From Polaribacter reichenbachii (GTDB lineage: Bacteria; Bacteroidota; Bacteroidia; Flavobacteriales; Flavobacteriaceae), in the NCBI RefSeq assembly GCF_001975665.1, contig NZ_CP019419.1:1178001-1242000 (forward strand): a DNA stretch of 64,000 bases, in the 5' to 3' direction. Shown piece after piece: positions 45,070 through 53,993 of this stretch. Under the pieces are notes generated by a model. That model was not told the DNA's origin, did no database searches, and saw only the letters and a list, made by a program, of their open reading frames with translations. The translations under genes and the position numbers were made by a program. How positions within the stretch are numbered: position 1 is the first letter of the stretch; the number at the start of each line of letters is the position of its first letter.

Positions 45070-45264
45070 TTACTTTTTTTCTTCTAATTTTTCTTCTTTT
45101 TCTTCGTCTTTAGAAGCCTTTTTAAACTCCTTAATTCCGCCACCTAAACCTTTCATTAACTCAGGAATTTTTTTACCACCAAACAATAATAAAATTGCAA
45201 TTGCAATAATAATCCAAGAACCACCACTTGGCATTCCTAATAAATATATATTTAAAGTATTCAT
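45070..45264 (-). CDS. tatA: TatA-family translocase subunit (second copy)
   Basis: A 64-aa protein with membrane helix [15 protein letters not shown] (about 16-30), the hinge [23 protein letters not shown] and a Lys/Glu tail. This is a closer match to canonical TatA than the 93-aa gene at 22974, which has a longer, less charged tail. Having two TatA-type proteins without a nearby tatC is usual in flavobacteria. Minus strand, 43 bp downstream of the DUF2807 gene. Confidence 0.92.
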   Translation of the reverse strand: MNTLNIYLLGMPSGGSWIIIAIAILLLFGGKKIPELMKGLGGGIKEFKKASKDEEKEEKLEEKK

Positions 45265-45307
45265 TTTTTCTAATTTTTAATATAACAAAGATACAAAAAG
45301 GATTCTA

Positions 45308-45997
45308 TTAATCTCTTTTTTGTATAATACCTCCTACTACTTTTTTATCTTTTAACACCTCAGGATTCCCTTTATAAAAGATTGAACCTCCAAAACTTAC
45401 TTTTGCATTTAAAGTTTCGCCAGCTAAAATTTCTGCTTTTGCACCTGTACCCGCTTTTACAGTAGAGTTTGCAGTTGCTTTTAAGTCAAAACCATTGTAA
45501 ATACCGTATAAATCTACATCTACAGTTTGGTTTTTAGTAGTACCTGTTAATTTAATAATTCCTCCAGAAGTAGTTTTAACTTCTAAATGCTTCACTTTAA
45601 CTACCAAATTGATAAATGCTCTTTCTTGAGATTTAACTTCTAAATGATTTTGTGTAATTTGTTTACCTGTAATAGTTGCACCTTCATTAGCATCTATAGT
45701 ATCTATATCTTTAGAATAGTATAATTTTACTAAAACCTCTCCATTTGCGGCATTATTTTCTGGTTTTAAAGAAAATGGTAAAGAAATTTTTAAAGTGTTA
45801 TTAACGTTCTTTATTTTAACTTTTTCAGATTTTTGTCCTGTAATTTCTATTTTTGATTCTTTAGATTTTATCAACTCTAATTCGATACCATTATAAACTT
45901 TTAGTGTAGAAAAATCTCCTAAATTTTTACTTACGGTAGATTGTGCTACAAATGATAAATTCATCATTAAAACACATATAAATATTATTTTTTTCAT
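45308..45997 (-). CDS. DUF2807 (GIN-domain) exported protein
   Basis: A 229-aa protein with a signal peptide (MKKIIFICVLMMNLSFVAQ) and a repeating beta-helix-like pattern: LGDFSTLKVYNGIELELIKSKES, VLVKLYYSKDIDTIDANEGATITG, LEVKTTSGGIIKLTGTTKNQTVDVDLYGIYNG. This is the putative auto-transporter adhesin head GIN domain (DUF2807), common in Bacteroidota and likely periplasmic or surface-located. Function not established. Minus-strand run: YbjQ-like, DUF2807, tatA. Confidence 0.9.
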   Translation of the reverse strand: MKKIIFICVLMMNLSFVAQSTVSKNLGDFSTLKVYNGIELELIKSKESKIEITGQKSEKVKIKNVNNTLKISLPFSLKPENNAANGEVLVKLYYSKDIDTIDANEGATITGKQITQNHLEVKSQERAFINLVVKVKHLEVKTTSGGIIKLTGTTKNQTVDVDLYGIYNGFDLKATANSTVKAGTGAKAEILAGETLNAKVSFGGSIFYKGNPEVLKDKKVVGGIIQKRD

Positions 45998-46121
45998 TTT
46001 ATTTAAGGTTTGATTATTACACTTAAATCAATAAGCATACCACTATAAAGACATTTTGTTTTATTTATTGTGGTAAAGATTAAAAATTAACACGACACTA
46101 TAAATAATTCTTGTTAATTTT

Positions 46122-46445
46122 TTAAGCTACTTTAACTGCTGTGCCTGTTATAGATACTAATAAAGTTGATGAATTTGCAAGTGGTTCTACATCTAATTGA
46201 ATACCTACAACTGCATTTGCACCTAATTTAGTAGCATTATCTTTTAAATTTTGAAATGCTTTTTCTTTTATAGACTCTAAGCCTAAAGTATATTTTTCAT
46301 AATACTTAGACATGCTAAACATATCTTTAAAAGACATTCTTGTACCATTAGAAGTATAACTAGAATCGTAAGCAGTACCTGTTACAATACCTAAATAATC
46401 TACTATTTTAAAATTTTCTATGTTATTTGTTGTGGTTAAAATCAT
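46122..46445 (-). CDS. YbjQ/UPF0145 family protein
   Basis: A 107-aa soluble protein: MILTTTNNIENFKIVDYLGIVTGTA, then a helix LESIKEKAFQNLKDNATKLGANAVVGIQLDVEPL and a final strand LLVSITGTAVKV. This is the heavy-metal-binding/UPF0145 (YbjQ) pattern, forming pentameric rings; function unknown. The gene begins 12 bp after the stop of rnr on the same strand and may be read through from it. Confidence 0.92.
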   Translation of the reverse strand: MILTTTNNIENFKIVDYLGIVTGTAYDSSYTSNGTRMSFKDMFSMSKYYEKYTLGLESIKEKAFQNLKDNATKLGANAVVGIQLDVEPLANSSTLLVSITGTAVKVA

Positions 46446-46457
46446 CGTGTCTATTTA

Positions 46458-48659
46458 TTAATCCTCTATTAAATAAAAATCTAAATGTTTACGTTCTAAA
46501 TCTGTGTTTTTTACTTTTACTTTTACATCATCACCTAATTGATATAAATGTTTTGTAGACTGACCCACAATTGCATATTGGTCTTCATCAAAAATATAAT
46601 AATCGCTTTTTATATCTCTAATTCTAACCATACCTTCGCATTTGTTTTTGGTAATTTCTACGTAAATTCCCCATTCAGTAACACCTGTAATTACACCTTC
46701 AAAAACTTCTTCTTTATGATCTTGCATGTATTTAACTTGCATGTATTTTATAGAAGATCTTTCTGCTTTAGATGCTAATTCTTCTCTTTTAGAAGAATGT
46801 TTACATTTTTCTTCGTAAAGTTCTGCTTTTGGCGTGTTTCCACCATCTAAATAATGTTGTAGCAATCTATGTGTCATTACATCTGGATAACGTCTTATAG
46901 GCGATGTAAAATGGCTATAATAATCAAAAGCCAAACCATAATGTCCAATATTTTGAGTAGTATACACTGCTTTAGACATCGATCTAATGGCTAACGTTTC
47001 TATCATATTAGATTCAGCTTTACCTTGCACATCATTTAATAACTGATTTAAAGATTCTGAAGTAGATTCTTTTGTATCTGTATTAATTTTATAACCAAAT
47101 TTGCTAATAATGTTTTGTAATGATGCTAATTTTTCTACATCTGGTTCATCATGAACTCTATAAACAAATGTTTTGTTGGTTGGCTTCCCTCCTTTTCCTT
47201 TACCAATAAATTCTGCTACTTTTCTATTGGCCAATAACATAAATTCTTCAATCAATTTATTAGCGTCTTTAGCTTCTTTAAAATAAACACCAACAGGATT
47301 TGCTTCTTCATCTAAATTGAACTTTACCTCTACCCTATCAAAAGAAATTGCACCTTGCTTCATTCTTCTTTTTCTAAGGATTTTAGCCAATTCATCTAAT
47401 TTTAAAGTAGCTTCTACAATGGGTTCTTCAACTGTATATTCTTGTCCAGTTATTGAAACATTTGATGGAATAATATTATTTTTATTTTCGATAATTACTT
47501 GAGCTTCTTCGTAAGCAAAACGTTTATCAGAATAAGTTACAGTTCTACCAAACCATTCATTTTTAATTTGTGCTTTATCATCTAACTCAAAAACAGCAGA
47601 AAAGGTTAATTTTTCTTCATTAGGTCTTAAAGAACAAACGCCATTACTTAACATTTCTGGTAACATTGGCACTACTCTATCTACCAAATAAACAGATGTT
47701 GCTCTTTCATAAGCTTCATCATCTAAAATAGTTTTAGGTTGTAAATAATGCGAAACATCTGCAATATGGATTCCTATTTCGTAATTACCATTTTCTAGTT
47801 TTGTAAACGATAATGCATCATCAAAATCTTTTGCATCCTTAGGATCTATAGTAAACGTTAAATCGCCTCTCATATCTCTACGTTTAGCAATTTCTTCTTT
47901 AGTAATTTCTATAGGTAAATTTTGTGCTTCTTTTTCTACTTCTGGTTCAAACTCATAAGGTAGATCGTATTCTAATAAAATGGAATGCATTTCTGTATCA
48001 TGATCTCCTGGTTTACCTAAAACTTTAGTGATTTTACCAAACGGATTTTTAGATTTTTCTGGCCAATCTAAAATGGTAGCTTGCACTTTATCTCCATGTT
48101 CTGCACCATTCATTTTATTTTCTGATATAAAAATATCAGCGTACATTTTATTACTGTCTGGTAGTACAAAACCAAAGTTTTTACTCTTTTGTAAAACACC
48201 TACAAATTCAGTTTTTGCACGTTCTAAAACTTCTACAACGTCTGCTTCTAGTTTGTTAGATCTTCGTTTTTTATACACATAAACTCTAACAATATCGCCA
48301 TGTAAACCTTTACCTAAATTAACATTAGGTACAAAAATATCATCTTCATAATCATCAGAAATAAAATAACCATTTCCATTAGATGTAATATCTAAAGTAC
48401 CTAAAGAATATTTGCGGTCTTCGTTAATTTGATATTTACCTCTATCTATTTCCTTAATTTTTTTGGTAGCTGTTAATTCTGCTAATTTTTTTAATATTTG
48501 GGTTTTTCCATCAGTATCAGAAATCCCTAATTTGCCAGCAATTTGTTTATAATTATAAAATTTTGTGCTGTCTTCGTTTAAAATTTTAAAAATATTTCTA
48601 GTTAAGTCTTTAATTACTTTTCCTTTTTTCTTAAATATTTTTTTCTTCTTTCTTGTCAT
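46458..48659 (-). CDS. rnr: Ribonuclease R
   Basis: 3'-5' exoribonuclease for structured RNA. The 733-aa protein has an N-terminal helix-turn-helix region (about 20-75), two cold-shock/OB domains (about 75-225), the RNB catalytic domain starting DLTFTIDPKDAKDFDDALSF (four catalytic Asp; about 245-600) with RPNEEKLTFSAVFELD and YDYYSHFTSPIRRYPDVMTHRLLQ, and a C-terminal S1 domain (VFEGVITGVTEWGIYVEI). The very basic start (MTRKKKKIFKKKGKVIK) is normal for flavobacterial RNase R. Divergent from the degraded lipid-kinase gene. Confidence 0.95.
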   Translation of the reverse strand: MTRKKKKIFKKKGKVIKDLTRNIFKILNEDSTKFYNYKQIAGKLGISDTDGKTQILKKLAELTATKKIKEIDRGKYQINEDRKYSLGTLDITSNGNGYFISDDYEDDIFVPNVNLGKGLHGDIVRVYVYKKRRSNKLEADVVEVLERAKTEFVGVLQKSKNFGFVLPDSNKMYADIFISENKMNGAEHGDKVQATILDWPEKSKNPFGKITKVLGKPGDHDTEMHSILLEYDLPYEFEPEVEKEAQNLPIEITKEEIAKRRDMRGDLTFTIDPKDAKDFDDALSFTKLENGNYEIGIHIADVSHYLQPKTILDDEAYERATSVYLVDRVVPMLPEMLSNGVCSLRPNEEKLTFSAVFELDDKAQIKNEWFGRTVTYSDKRFAYEEAQVIIENKNNIIPSNVSITGQEYTVEEPIVEATLKLDELAKILRKRRMKQGAISFDRVEVKFNLDEEANPVGVYFKEAKDANKLIEEFMLLANRKVAEFIGKGKGGKPTNKTFVYRVHDEPDVEKLASLQNIISKFGYKINTDTKESTSESLNQLLNDVQGKAESNMIETLAIRSMSKAVYTTQNIGHYGLAFDYYSHFTSPIRRYPDVMTHRLLQHYLDGGNTPKAELYEEKCKHSSKREELASKAERSSIKYMQVKYMQDHKEEVFEGVITGVTEWGIYVEITKNKCEGMVRIRDIKSDYYIFDEDQYAIVGQSTKHLYQLGDDVKVKVKNTDLERKHLDFYLIED

Positions 48660-48772
48660 TAATTCTTACTTCTTTATTATTTGATACTAAAATACAATTT
48701 TTACAACGAATGTTTATTAAAAAAGAGTTATCAATTGATTATTGTATTTTGGTAGTTTATTTAATTTTATTT

Positions 48773-49606
48773 ATGTCTCATTTAGAGAACTTTAATGCTA
48801 AAAACTCTTGGTTTATAATTGCAAATCCTACTTCTGGAAATCGGAAATTTTCTAAACAATGGAAGGAAATTCAGCAATTATTAAAACTTAAGAATTTAGA
48901 CTATTCTTTTGCTTTTACACAGTATTCTTTTGCTTTTACACAGTATTCTAAACACGAAATTGAATTGGTAGAGTCTGCAATTCTAAAAGGTTTTAGAAAT
49001 ATTATTTCGATTGGTGGAGATGGAACACTACATCATGTAGTTAACGGAATAATGATGCAAAGATATATAAAAACTTCGGATATAACTATTGCAGTTATTC
49101 CTCTTGGTACAGGTAACGATTGGATAAAGACTTATAATATTCCGAATTCTATTAAAAAATCAATAGAAATTATAGCATCTAAAAAAACTATTTTACAAGA
49201 TATTGGTGTTTTAAAAACCGAAAATAAAACTACTTATTTTAATAATGTTGCTGGTTTGGGTTATGATGGATATATTGTAAATAAATTAGAATCACTCAAA
49301 AAATTTGGTGCTGTTTCTTATTTGTTAGCAGGTATTTACGGATTGTTATTTTATAAAAAATCAATATTTAAAATTGTTTTAAATGATAAAATAATAGAAA
49401 CCAATTGTTTAATGGTAATATTTGGAATCTGTAAATTTTCTGGTTAAATAGTAGATCATAAAAAAATTGAAAACTATAAAACTAAAGAAATTAGAGTAGT
49501 TCCTTTAAACTCAAAACCTTTTATTCAAGCAGATGGAGAATTGATAGAAACAGGTAAAGTAGTTGTTAAAGTTGTTGAAAAAGCTATTTATTTTGTAATT
49601 TCTTAA
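48773..49606 (+). pseudogene. Decayed diacylglycerol/lipid kinase (YegS/DagK-like)
   Basis: From ATG 48773 the frame reads a typical lipid kinase: SWFIIANPTSGNRKF, then the glycine-rich catalytic loop SIGGDGTLHHVVNG, VIPLGTGNDWIKTYNIP and NNVAGLGYDGYIV, up to CLMVIFGICKFSG and a TAA at 49445. Directly after the stop, in the same frame, the expected C-terminal end continues (IVDHKKIENYKTKEIR ... FIQADGELIETGKVVVKV) to a stop at 49604. A family segment of roughly 50 residues, including the expected GGGM part after FSG, is missing at the junction. A 21-bp tandem duplication (YSFAFTQ twice, about 48902-48943) lies earlier. So the gene has an internal deletion with a stop plus an in-frame duplication; the product is probably inactive. 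Confidence 0.85.
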
Positions 49607-49676
49607 ATTTTTCTTAAAAAATTGTAACGTTTTCTTAAATACTACGTCTATATAATAACAAGACCAAAGTATTAGA

Positions 49677-49850
49677 ATGAAAAATCTACGTAAAATAATC
49701 GCTTTATTCGCACTTATATTCCTTACCGGAATTTATATTAGCGTACAGATTATTAACGGTTCTTTACAAAAAGAAATGCCTCCTAAAGAAACTGTAGAAA
49801 TTCAAAAAGACACACTTTACCTTTTAGAAGCAGAAAAGAAAGCAGTTTAA
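49677..49850 (+). CDS. Small single-helix membrane protein, 57 aa
   Basis: ATG 49677, stop 49848-49850. The 57-aa product starts MKNLRKIIALFALIFLTGIY, i.e. one hydrophobic helix (about 7-27), and has a charged soluble tail (KEMPPKETVEIQKDTLYLLEAEKKAV). It has no recognised family. It stands alone between the decayed kinase and the 600-bp non-coding region. Clean frame, good start and membrane-protein composition make it credible. Confidence 0.6.
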   Translation: MKNLRKIIALFALIFLTGIYISVQIINGSLQKEMPPKETVEIQKDTLYLLEAEKKAV

Positions 49851-49934
49851 ATTTTCTTCGAAAACCAATTTTATATTTTTAGTATTCTTTCTTTTTAAAA
49901 AATTACATTTTCAATTTTTTAAAAGTTTCAACAG

Positions 49935-50405
49935 TTATTAACATTCTATATTATAATTACTTTTCTTTTTAAAAATTTTAAAAAACAATGATGTTTATAG
50001 TAGTGTGTTAATAGCTACTATAAAATATTCTCTTTTTATTTTTTAGTTTGAGTTATTAAAAATCATTGACAACTTATAAGTAACTTAAAAGCTTAAAAAT
50101 CAATTTAAATTTAGAGTTATTAACAATAGTTATAAACAGTAATTAACCTAAAATTCTTAATAGTTAACATTAAAATCTATGTAAACAAATTGTAAATTTT
50201 ATGTTGATAAACTTTTATCAAAAACTTAAAATAAAATTTGCATATGTCAATGAACTCCTTGTATTGTAATAAAATCTAATAATACCAAATAAAGTTTCTT
50301 ATTTTTAATCATAAGTTCTTAACATTTGCTTAAACCAGTTAAAAGCTTTAAAAATAAGTAGTTATTAAAAAATGATAATTTTTAAATGTTTATAACTGTT
50401 GATAA
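49935..50405. other. AT-rich non-coding region with DnaA-box-like words (possible replication origin)
   Basis: Between 49851 and 50457 (607 bp) no ORF of note exists. Within it are six exact TTATnAACA words, one base from the DnaA box TTATnCACA: plus strand at 49935-49943, 50117-50125 and 50130-50138; minus strand at 50202-50210, 50387-50395 and 50397-50405 (the last two 1 bp apart). A near-match, TGTTTATAG, lies at 49992. The sequence is extremely AT-rich. It could be oriC, but could also be degraded intergenic sequence. Confidence 0.4.
49994..50024. repeat. Perfect 10-bp inverted repeat in the AT-rich region
   Basis: tttatagtag (49994-50003) and ctactataaa (50015-50024) with an 11-nt loop. 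No T-run follows, so it does not look like a terminator. Confidence 0.6.
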
Positions 50406-50418
50406 CTGCTATTTTCTA

Positions 50419-50426
50419 TATTTTTG
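50419..50426 (+). promoter_or_regulatory. -7 promoter box for rpiB
   Basis: TATTTTTG matches TAnnTTTG, 31 nt before the rpiB ATG and 13 nt after the last DnaA-box-like word. Confidence 0.5.
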
Positions 50427-50457
50427 CGCTGTACAATACTATTAAAATCAATAAATT

Positions 50458-50886
50458 ATGACAATTGCCATTGGTAATGATCACGCAGGAACTGAATATA
50501 AGTTCGAAATTATAAAACATTTAGAAAAAAAAGGATATACTGTTCTAAATTTTGGTACAGATACTAACGATTCTATGGATTATCCTGATGCTATTCACCC
50601 AACTGCAGATTGTGTTGAGTCTGGAAAAGCTGAATTAGGTATTATTTTATGTGGTTCTGGTAATGGAGCACAAATGACAGCTAATAAACATCAAGGTATT
50701 AGAGCTGCTTTATGTTGGAATAATGAATTGGTTGCTTTAACAAGGCAACATAATAATGCAAATGTATTAACAATTCCTGCACGTTTTGTGTCTTTACAAC
50801 AGGCTTTAGGTTTTGTAGATATTTTTTTAAATACTGAATTTGAAGGAGGTAGACACGCAAATAGAGTTGGTAAAATTTCTTGTTAA
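50458..50886 (+). CDS. rpiB: Ribose 5-phosphate isomerase B
   Basis: Interconverts ribose 5-phosphate and ribulose 5-phosphate in the pentose phosphate pathway. The 142-aa product has AIGNDHAGTEYKFEI, DYPDAIHPTADCVESGKAELG, LCGSGNGAQMTANKHQGIRAALC (catalytic Cys in the CGSGNG loop) and the C-terminal FLNTEFEGGRHANRVGKI. All are LacAB/RpiB signatures and the length is normal. It is immediately downstream of the possible origin region. Confidence 0.95.
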   Translation: MTIAIGNDHAGTEYKFEIIKHLEKKGYTVLNFGTDTNDSMDYPDAIHPTADCVESGKAELGIILCGSGNGAQMTANKHQGIRAALCWNNELVALTRQHNNANVLTIPARFVSLQQALGFVDIFLNTEFEGGRHANRVGKISC

Positions 50887-50914
50887 TTACCTTAAACTTC
50901 TAAATAAGAAATTT

Positions 50915-50970
50915 CACTCGAACTGACATTATGTTTATAAATACAAATAAATGAGCTGTCAGTTCGAGTG
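50915..50970. repeat. Inverted repeat with perfect 14-bp arms, possible rpiB terminator
   Basis: cactcgaactgaca (50915-50928) and tgtcagttcgagtg (50957-50970) with a 28-nt loop, followed by gttttttt at 50976 and then tatcgagaact at 50994. The cagttcgagtg ... tatcgagaact wording is, from memory, a common intergenic repeat in flavobacteria; the T run could also make it a terminator. Confidence 0.6.
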
Positions 50971-51021
50971 ATTTCGTTTTTTTAACAAAATTGTATCGAG
51001 AACTTTTTAAAATTTAAAATA

Positions 51022-51459
51022 ATGATTTTCCATACTAAAACCTTTTCAGAATTAACCACTACAGAATTGTATTCTATTTTACAATTACGATCAGAAGTTT
51101 TTGTGGTAGAACAAGATTGTGTGTACCAAGATGTAGATTTTAAAGATCAAAAAGCATTACATATTTTCGGTTTTAAAGAAGATAAAATTGTGGCTTATAC
51201 TCGTATTTTTAAACCTGGTGATTATTTTGATAATGCTAGTATTGGTAGAGTAGTAGTAGCTAAAAATGAACGTAAATTTGGTTATGGACATCAAATTATG
51301 AAAGCATCTATTTTAGCCATTAAAGAGCATTTTAATGAAGATTTAATTACAATTTCTTCTCAAAAATATTTAAAGAAATTTTACGAATCGCATCAATTTA
51401 AACAAATAGGAGAGGAGTATTTAGAAGATGGTATTCCACATATTAGAATGGATAAATAA
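51022..51459 (+). CDS. ElaA-type GNAT acetyltransferase
   Basis: A 145-aa GNAT-fold protein of the ElaA family: ELYSILQLRSEVFVVEQDCVYQDVD is the hallmark, then FGFKEDKIVAYTRIFKPG and the acetyl-CoA P-loop region RVVVAKNERKFGYGHQIMKA (Q/RxxGxG/A), with KFYESHQFKQIGEEYLEDGIPHI at the end. The acceptor is unknown. It stands alone, convergent with the TonB receptor gene, whose stop is 6 bp away. Confidence 0.93.
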   Translation: MIFHTKTFSELTTTELYSILQLRSEVFVVEQDCVYQDVDFKDQKALHIFGFKEDKIVAYTRIFKPGDYFDNASIGRVVVAKNERKFGYGHQIMKASILAIKEHFNEDLITISSQKYLKKFYESHQFKQIGEEYLEDGIPHIRMDK

Positions 51460-51464
51460 TTTTC

Positions 51465-53993
51465 TTAAAATTGTATTCTAAAACTTAAATTTGGTGTAAA
51501 AGGCAATGAATAATTATTGATTCTTTTTACATTGTTTTCACTAGTTTCATCAACAATAAAATAAGAATCAATTATATTTTTACGATCGGTAATATTTGTA
51601 ATTCCTAAACGAATTGTAGATTTAATGTCTTTTGTAAAATCAAAATTATAACTTCCAGAAAAATCCAATCTAAAAAAACTATCTAATCTTTCTTGGTTTG
51701 GATTGTTGTAATTTACAATAGTTCTGTTGCCATCTTGTATGGTTTCATTACCATCAATTGGTTTTGTAAATGGTTTTCCAGAACGTAAAACACTACCAAA
51801 AGAGAGTTTAAATTTTTTGGTAAAATCGTAATTAAAGGCAGCACTTACAGAGTGTCTAATATCTAAACTATTAGGAAAACTTTCTGGATTAAAAATATCG
51901 AAAGAATAATTATTTACGGCATAAGTATAACTTAACCAAGTACTTATATTTTTAGTTTGTTTATTTACTAAAAATTCTATGCCTTTAATATTATAATTAC
52001 CTATAGAATTTAAAGTTTGTGTATTATTATAAAAACCCTGATTATCTGCAGTAATTCCATCAATTTTTTTATAAAAAGCAGTTACATCAACATACAATTT
52101 ATTTAAGGTATATTCTACTCCAAAAGATGCTTGTTTACTTTTTACAATAGGTGTATTTATATTATCAGAAAGAATCCATCTTCGTTTTTCTATTCCTAAA
52201 AAATTTTCTTCAAAATCTATTTTCTGAGCAGTGGTTTGGTTTTTAAATTCACCCTCAAGTTTTAGAGAAAATTCGTTATTTATTTTCTGTCGGATGTTAA
52301 TTCTAGGTTCAATTACAAATTTTTGAAATTCATAAAAATAGTTAGCTCTTAACCCAAAACGTGCATAAGTGTTGTTTTTCTGATATTCTAATTCTGAATA
52401 AAATGCACTTTTTAACAATACATTTTTTACTGTTGTAGAAAAAGTGGGTGCGTTTACTGTAGTTGTATTTCTGATGCCAATTTCGTTAAAAACTAGCCCA
52501 TTTTTAAAATGAAAAATATCAGAAAATTCATATTTAGAATCTAGTTTTATTTCGGTTTCTAAAACGTTATTAAACTGTGTTTGTAATTGATCTGAATCTT
52601 TATTATAGTCTGATGAATTTATTTTATAATCAGAAAAAAATGCAGAAAAAGTGGTTGAAAATTTAGTGTTCCAATCTGCATTCCAATGAATATTTGCCCC
52701 TAAATTTTCTTGTTTTAAAGTGCTATTTTCTTCAATGGTAATGTTGTTAGTTGTATACTTTTCTAAATATTCTAAATTGTTTTTTATGTGTATAAAATTT
52801 GCTCTAATAGAATGATTATAATCAATATCATATAAAAATTTAAGAGAATAATCGTAAAAATAAAATTTTGATTCTGAATTATTTACAGTACTAGAAGCCA
52901 CAGAATTATCTTGAAAACTTCTCGAAAAATAGTTGTTATAAGTGGGTGTATTTATTAAATCTGTAAAAGATCTTCTACCAGAAATATGCAGTTCCATATT
53001 TTCTTTAAGTGGCACTTGTACAAAAGCATCTGCACTTAATAAATTAAAACCTGCACCACCAGAAAACTCATTGGTAATTCTGTTAGCAGTTTCCATATTT
53101 ATGGTTGATGAAACTCCGTCTGAAAAAGCAGTACTTGTTCCGTTTTTTGTAACAGCAACTTTTTTAGTTAAATACGGATTATAAGCAGAAATTAGGCCAA
53201 AAAAATGACCAGAATGATACATTTTTATCCCATCCCAAAGCATTAAATTTTGATCGTTTGTACCCCCTCTAACATTAATATTAGAAACACTTTCGTTTAC
53301 ACTTTCTACACCAGGTAAAATTTTAATGGTTTTTAAAATATCTGGTTCTATTAAGCCAGGTAATATTCCGAACTTTTCTGTGTTTAAAACTGTGCTACCA
53401 TCTGCACTTTTTTGTAAACCAGATGTTAAAAACTTTGGCATTGTAATTTCTGACAATTGCTCTGTTTCTTCTTCTAAGAATATTTGTTTGCAATGGGTAG
53501 AAAACAATTCTTTTGCAGCAATTGTTTTTGTTTTAAAACTAATATATGAAAAACTTAAAGTTGCATTTACTGGTACATTTTGTAAATAAAATTCTCCTTT
53601 TTGGTTGGTGGTTGTACCTAATTTATAGCCATTTACTTTTACAGTTGCTAATAATAAAGGTTTTAAAAAGTTAGCGTCAATAATGGTTCCGCAAATAGAA
53701 ATAGATTTGTTTAAAAAAGAAACAGTTACATATCTATTGTCTAAAGTTTTAAACTGTAAAAAGGTTTTTTTGTTTAAATAGGATAAGAGTTCATCAATAG
53801 AAATTCCTTTTTTTGGCGAATTTATAAAGACGTCTTTTACATCATTATCAGAATAAGAAAACTTAATTTCATAGGTTTTTTCGAGCTCAATTAATAGTGC
53901 TGAAAGTGCTACTTTATCAGAAGAATTCTGCGCAAAAGCAATACTTGTTATCAATAAAAAATTGATAAAAAAAAACTGAAATTTACTCACCAT
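51465..53993 (-). CDS. FecA-type TonB receptor with STN and CarboxypepD_reg-like domains
   Basis: An 842-aa receptor from ATG 53993: signal peptide (FQFFFINFLLITSIAFAQ), then an STN domain (about 25-95; LSALLIELEKTYEIKFSYSDNDVKDVFIN and KKTFLQFKTLDNRYVTVSF), a CarboxypepD_reg-like domain (about 103-180; ICGTIIDANFLKPLLLATV), a plug (LPGLIEPDILKTIKILPGVESVNE, NVRGGTNDQNLMLWDGIKMYHSGHFFG) and a barrel ending PFTPNLSFRIQF. STN domains pass a ligand signal to a FecR-type anti-sigma. The frame runs upstream to 54095 but that part overlaps fecR; the true overlap with fecR is 11 bp. Order is sigma, fecR, receptor. Ligand unknown. Confidence 0.92.
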   Translation of the reverse strand: MVSKFQFFFINFLLITSIAFAQNSSDKVALSALLIELEKTYEIKFSYSDNDVKDVFINSPKKGISIDELLSYLNKKTFLQFKTLDNRYVTVSFLNKSISICGTIIDANFLKPLLLATVKVNGYKLGTTTNQKGEFYLQNVPVNATLSFSYISFKTKTIAAKELFSTHCKQIFLEEETEQLSEITMPKFLTSGLQKSADGSTVLNTEKFGILPGLIEPDILKTIKILPGVESVNESVSNINVRGGTNDQNLMLWDGIKMYHSGHFFGLISAYNPYLTKKVAVTKNGTSTAFSDGVSSTINMETANRITNEFSGGAGFNLLSADAFVQVPLKENMELHISGRRSFTDLINTPTYNNYFSRSFQDNSVASSTVNNSESKFYFYDYSLKFLYDIDYNHSIRANFIHIKNNLEYLEKYTTNNITIEENSTLKQENLGANIHWNADWNTKFSTTFSAFFSDYKINSSDYNKDSDQLQTQFNNVLETEIKLDSKYEFSDIFHFKNGLVFNEIGIRNTTTVNAPTFSTTVKNVLLKSAFYSELEYQKNNTYARFGLRANYFYEFQKFVIEPRINIRQKINNEFSLKLEGEFKNQTTAQKIDFEENFLGIEKRRWILSDNINTPIVKSKQASFGVEYTLNKLYVDVTAFYKKIDGITADNQGFYNNTQTLNSIGNYNIKGIEFLVNKQTKNISTWLSYTYAVNNYSFDIFNPESFPNSLDIRHSVSAAFNYDFTKKFKLSFGSVLRSGKPFTKPIDGNETIQDGNRTIVNYNNPNQERLDSFFRLDFSGSYNFDFTKDIKSTIRLGITNITDRKNIIDSYFIVDETSENNVKRINNYSLPFTPNLSFRIQF

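Noticed and set aside
46548..48282. Several plus-strand ORFs over rnr
   Set aside because: All antisense to a clear ribonuclease R gene.
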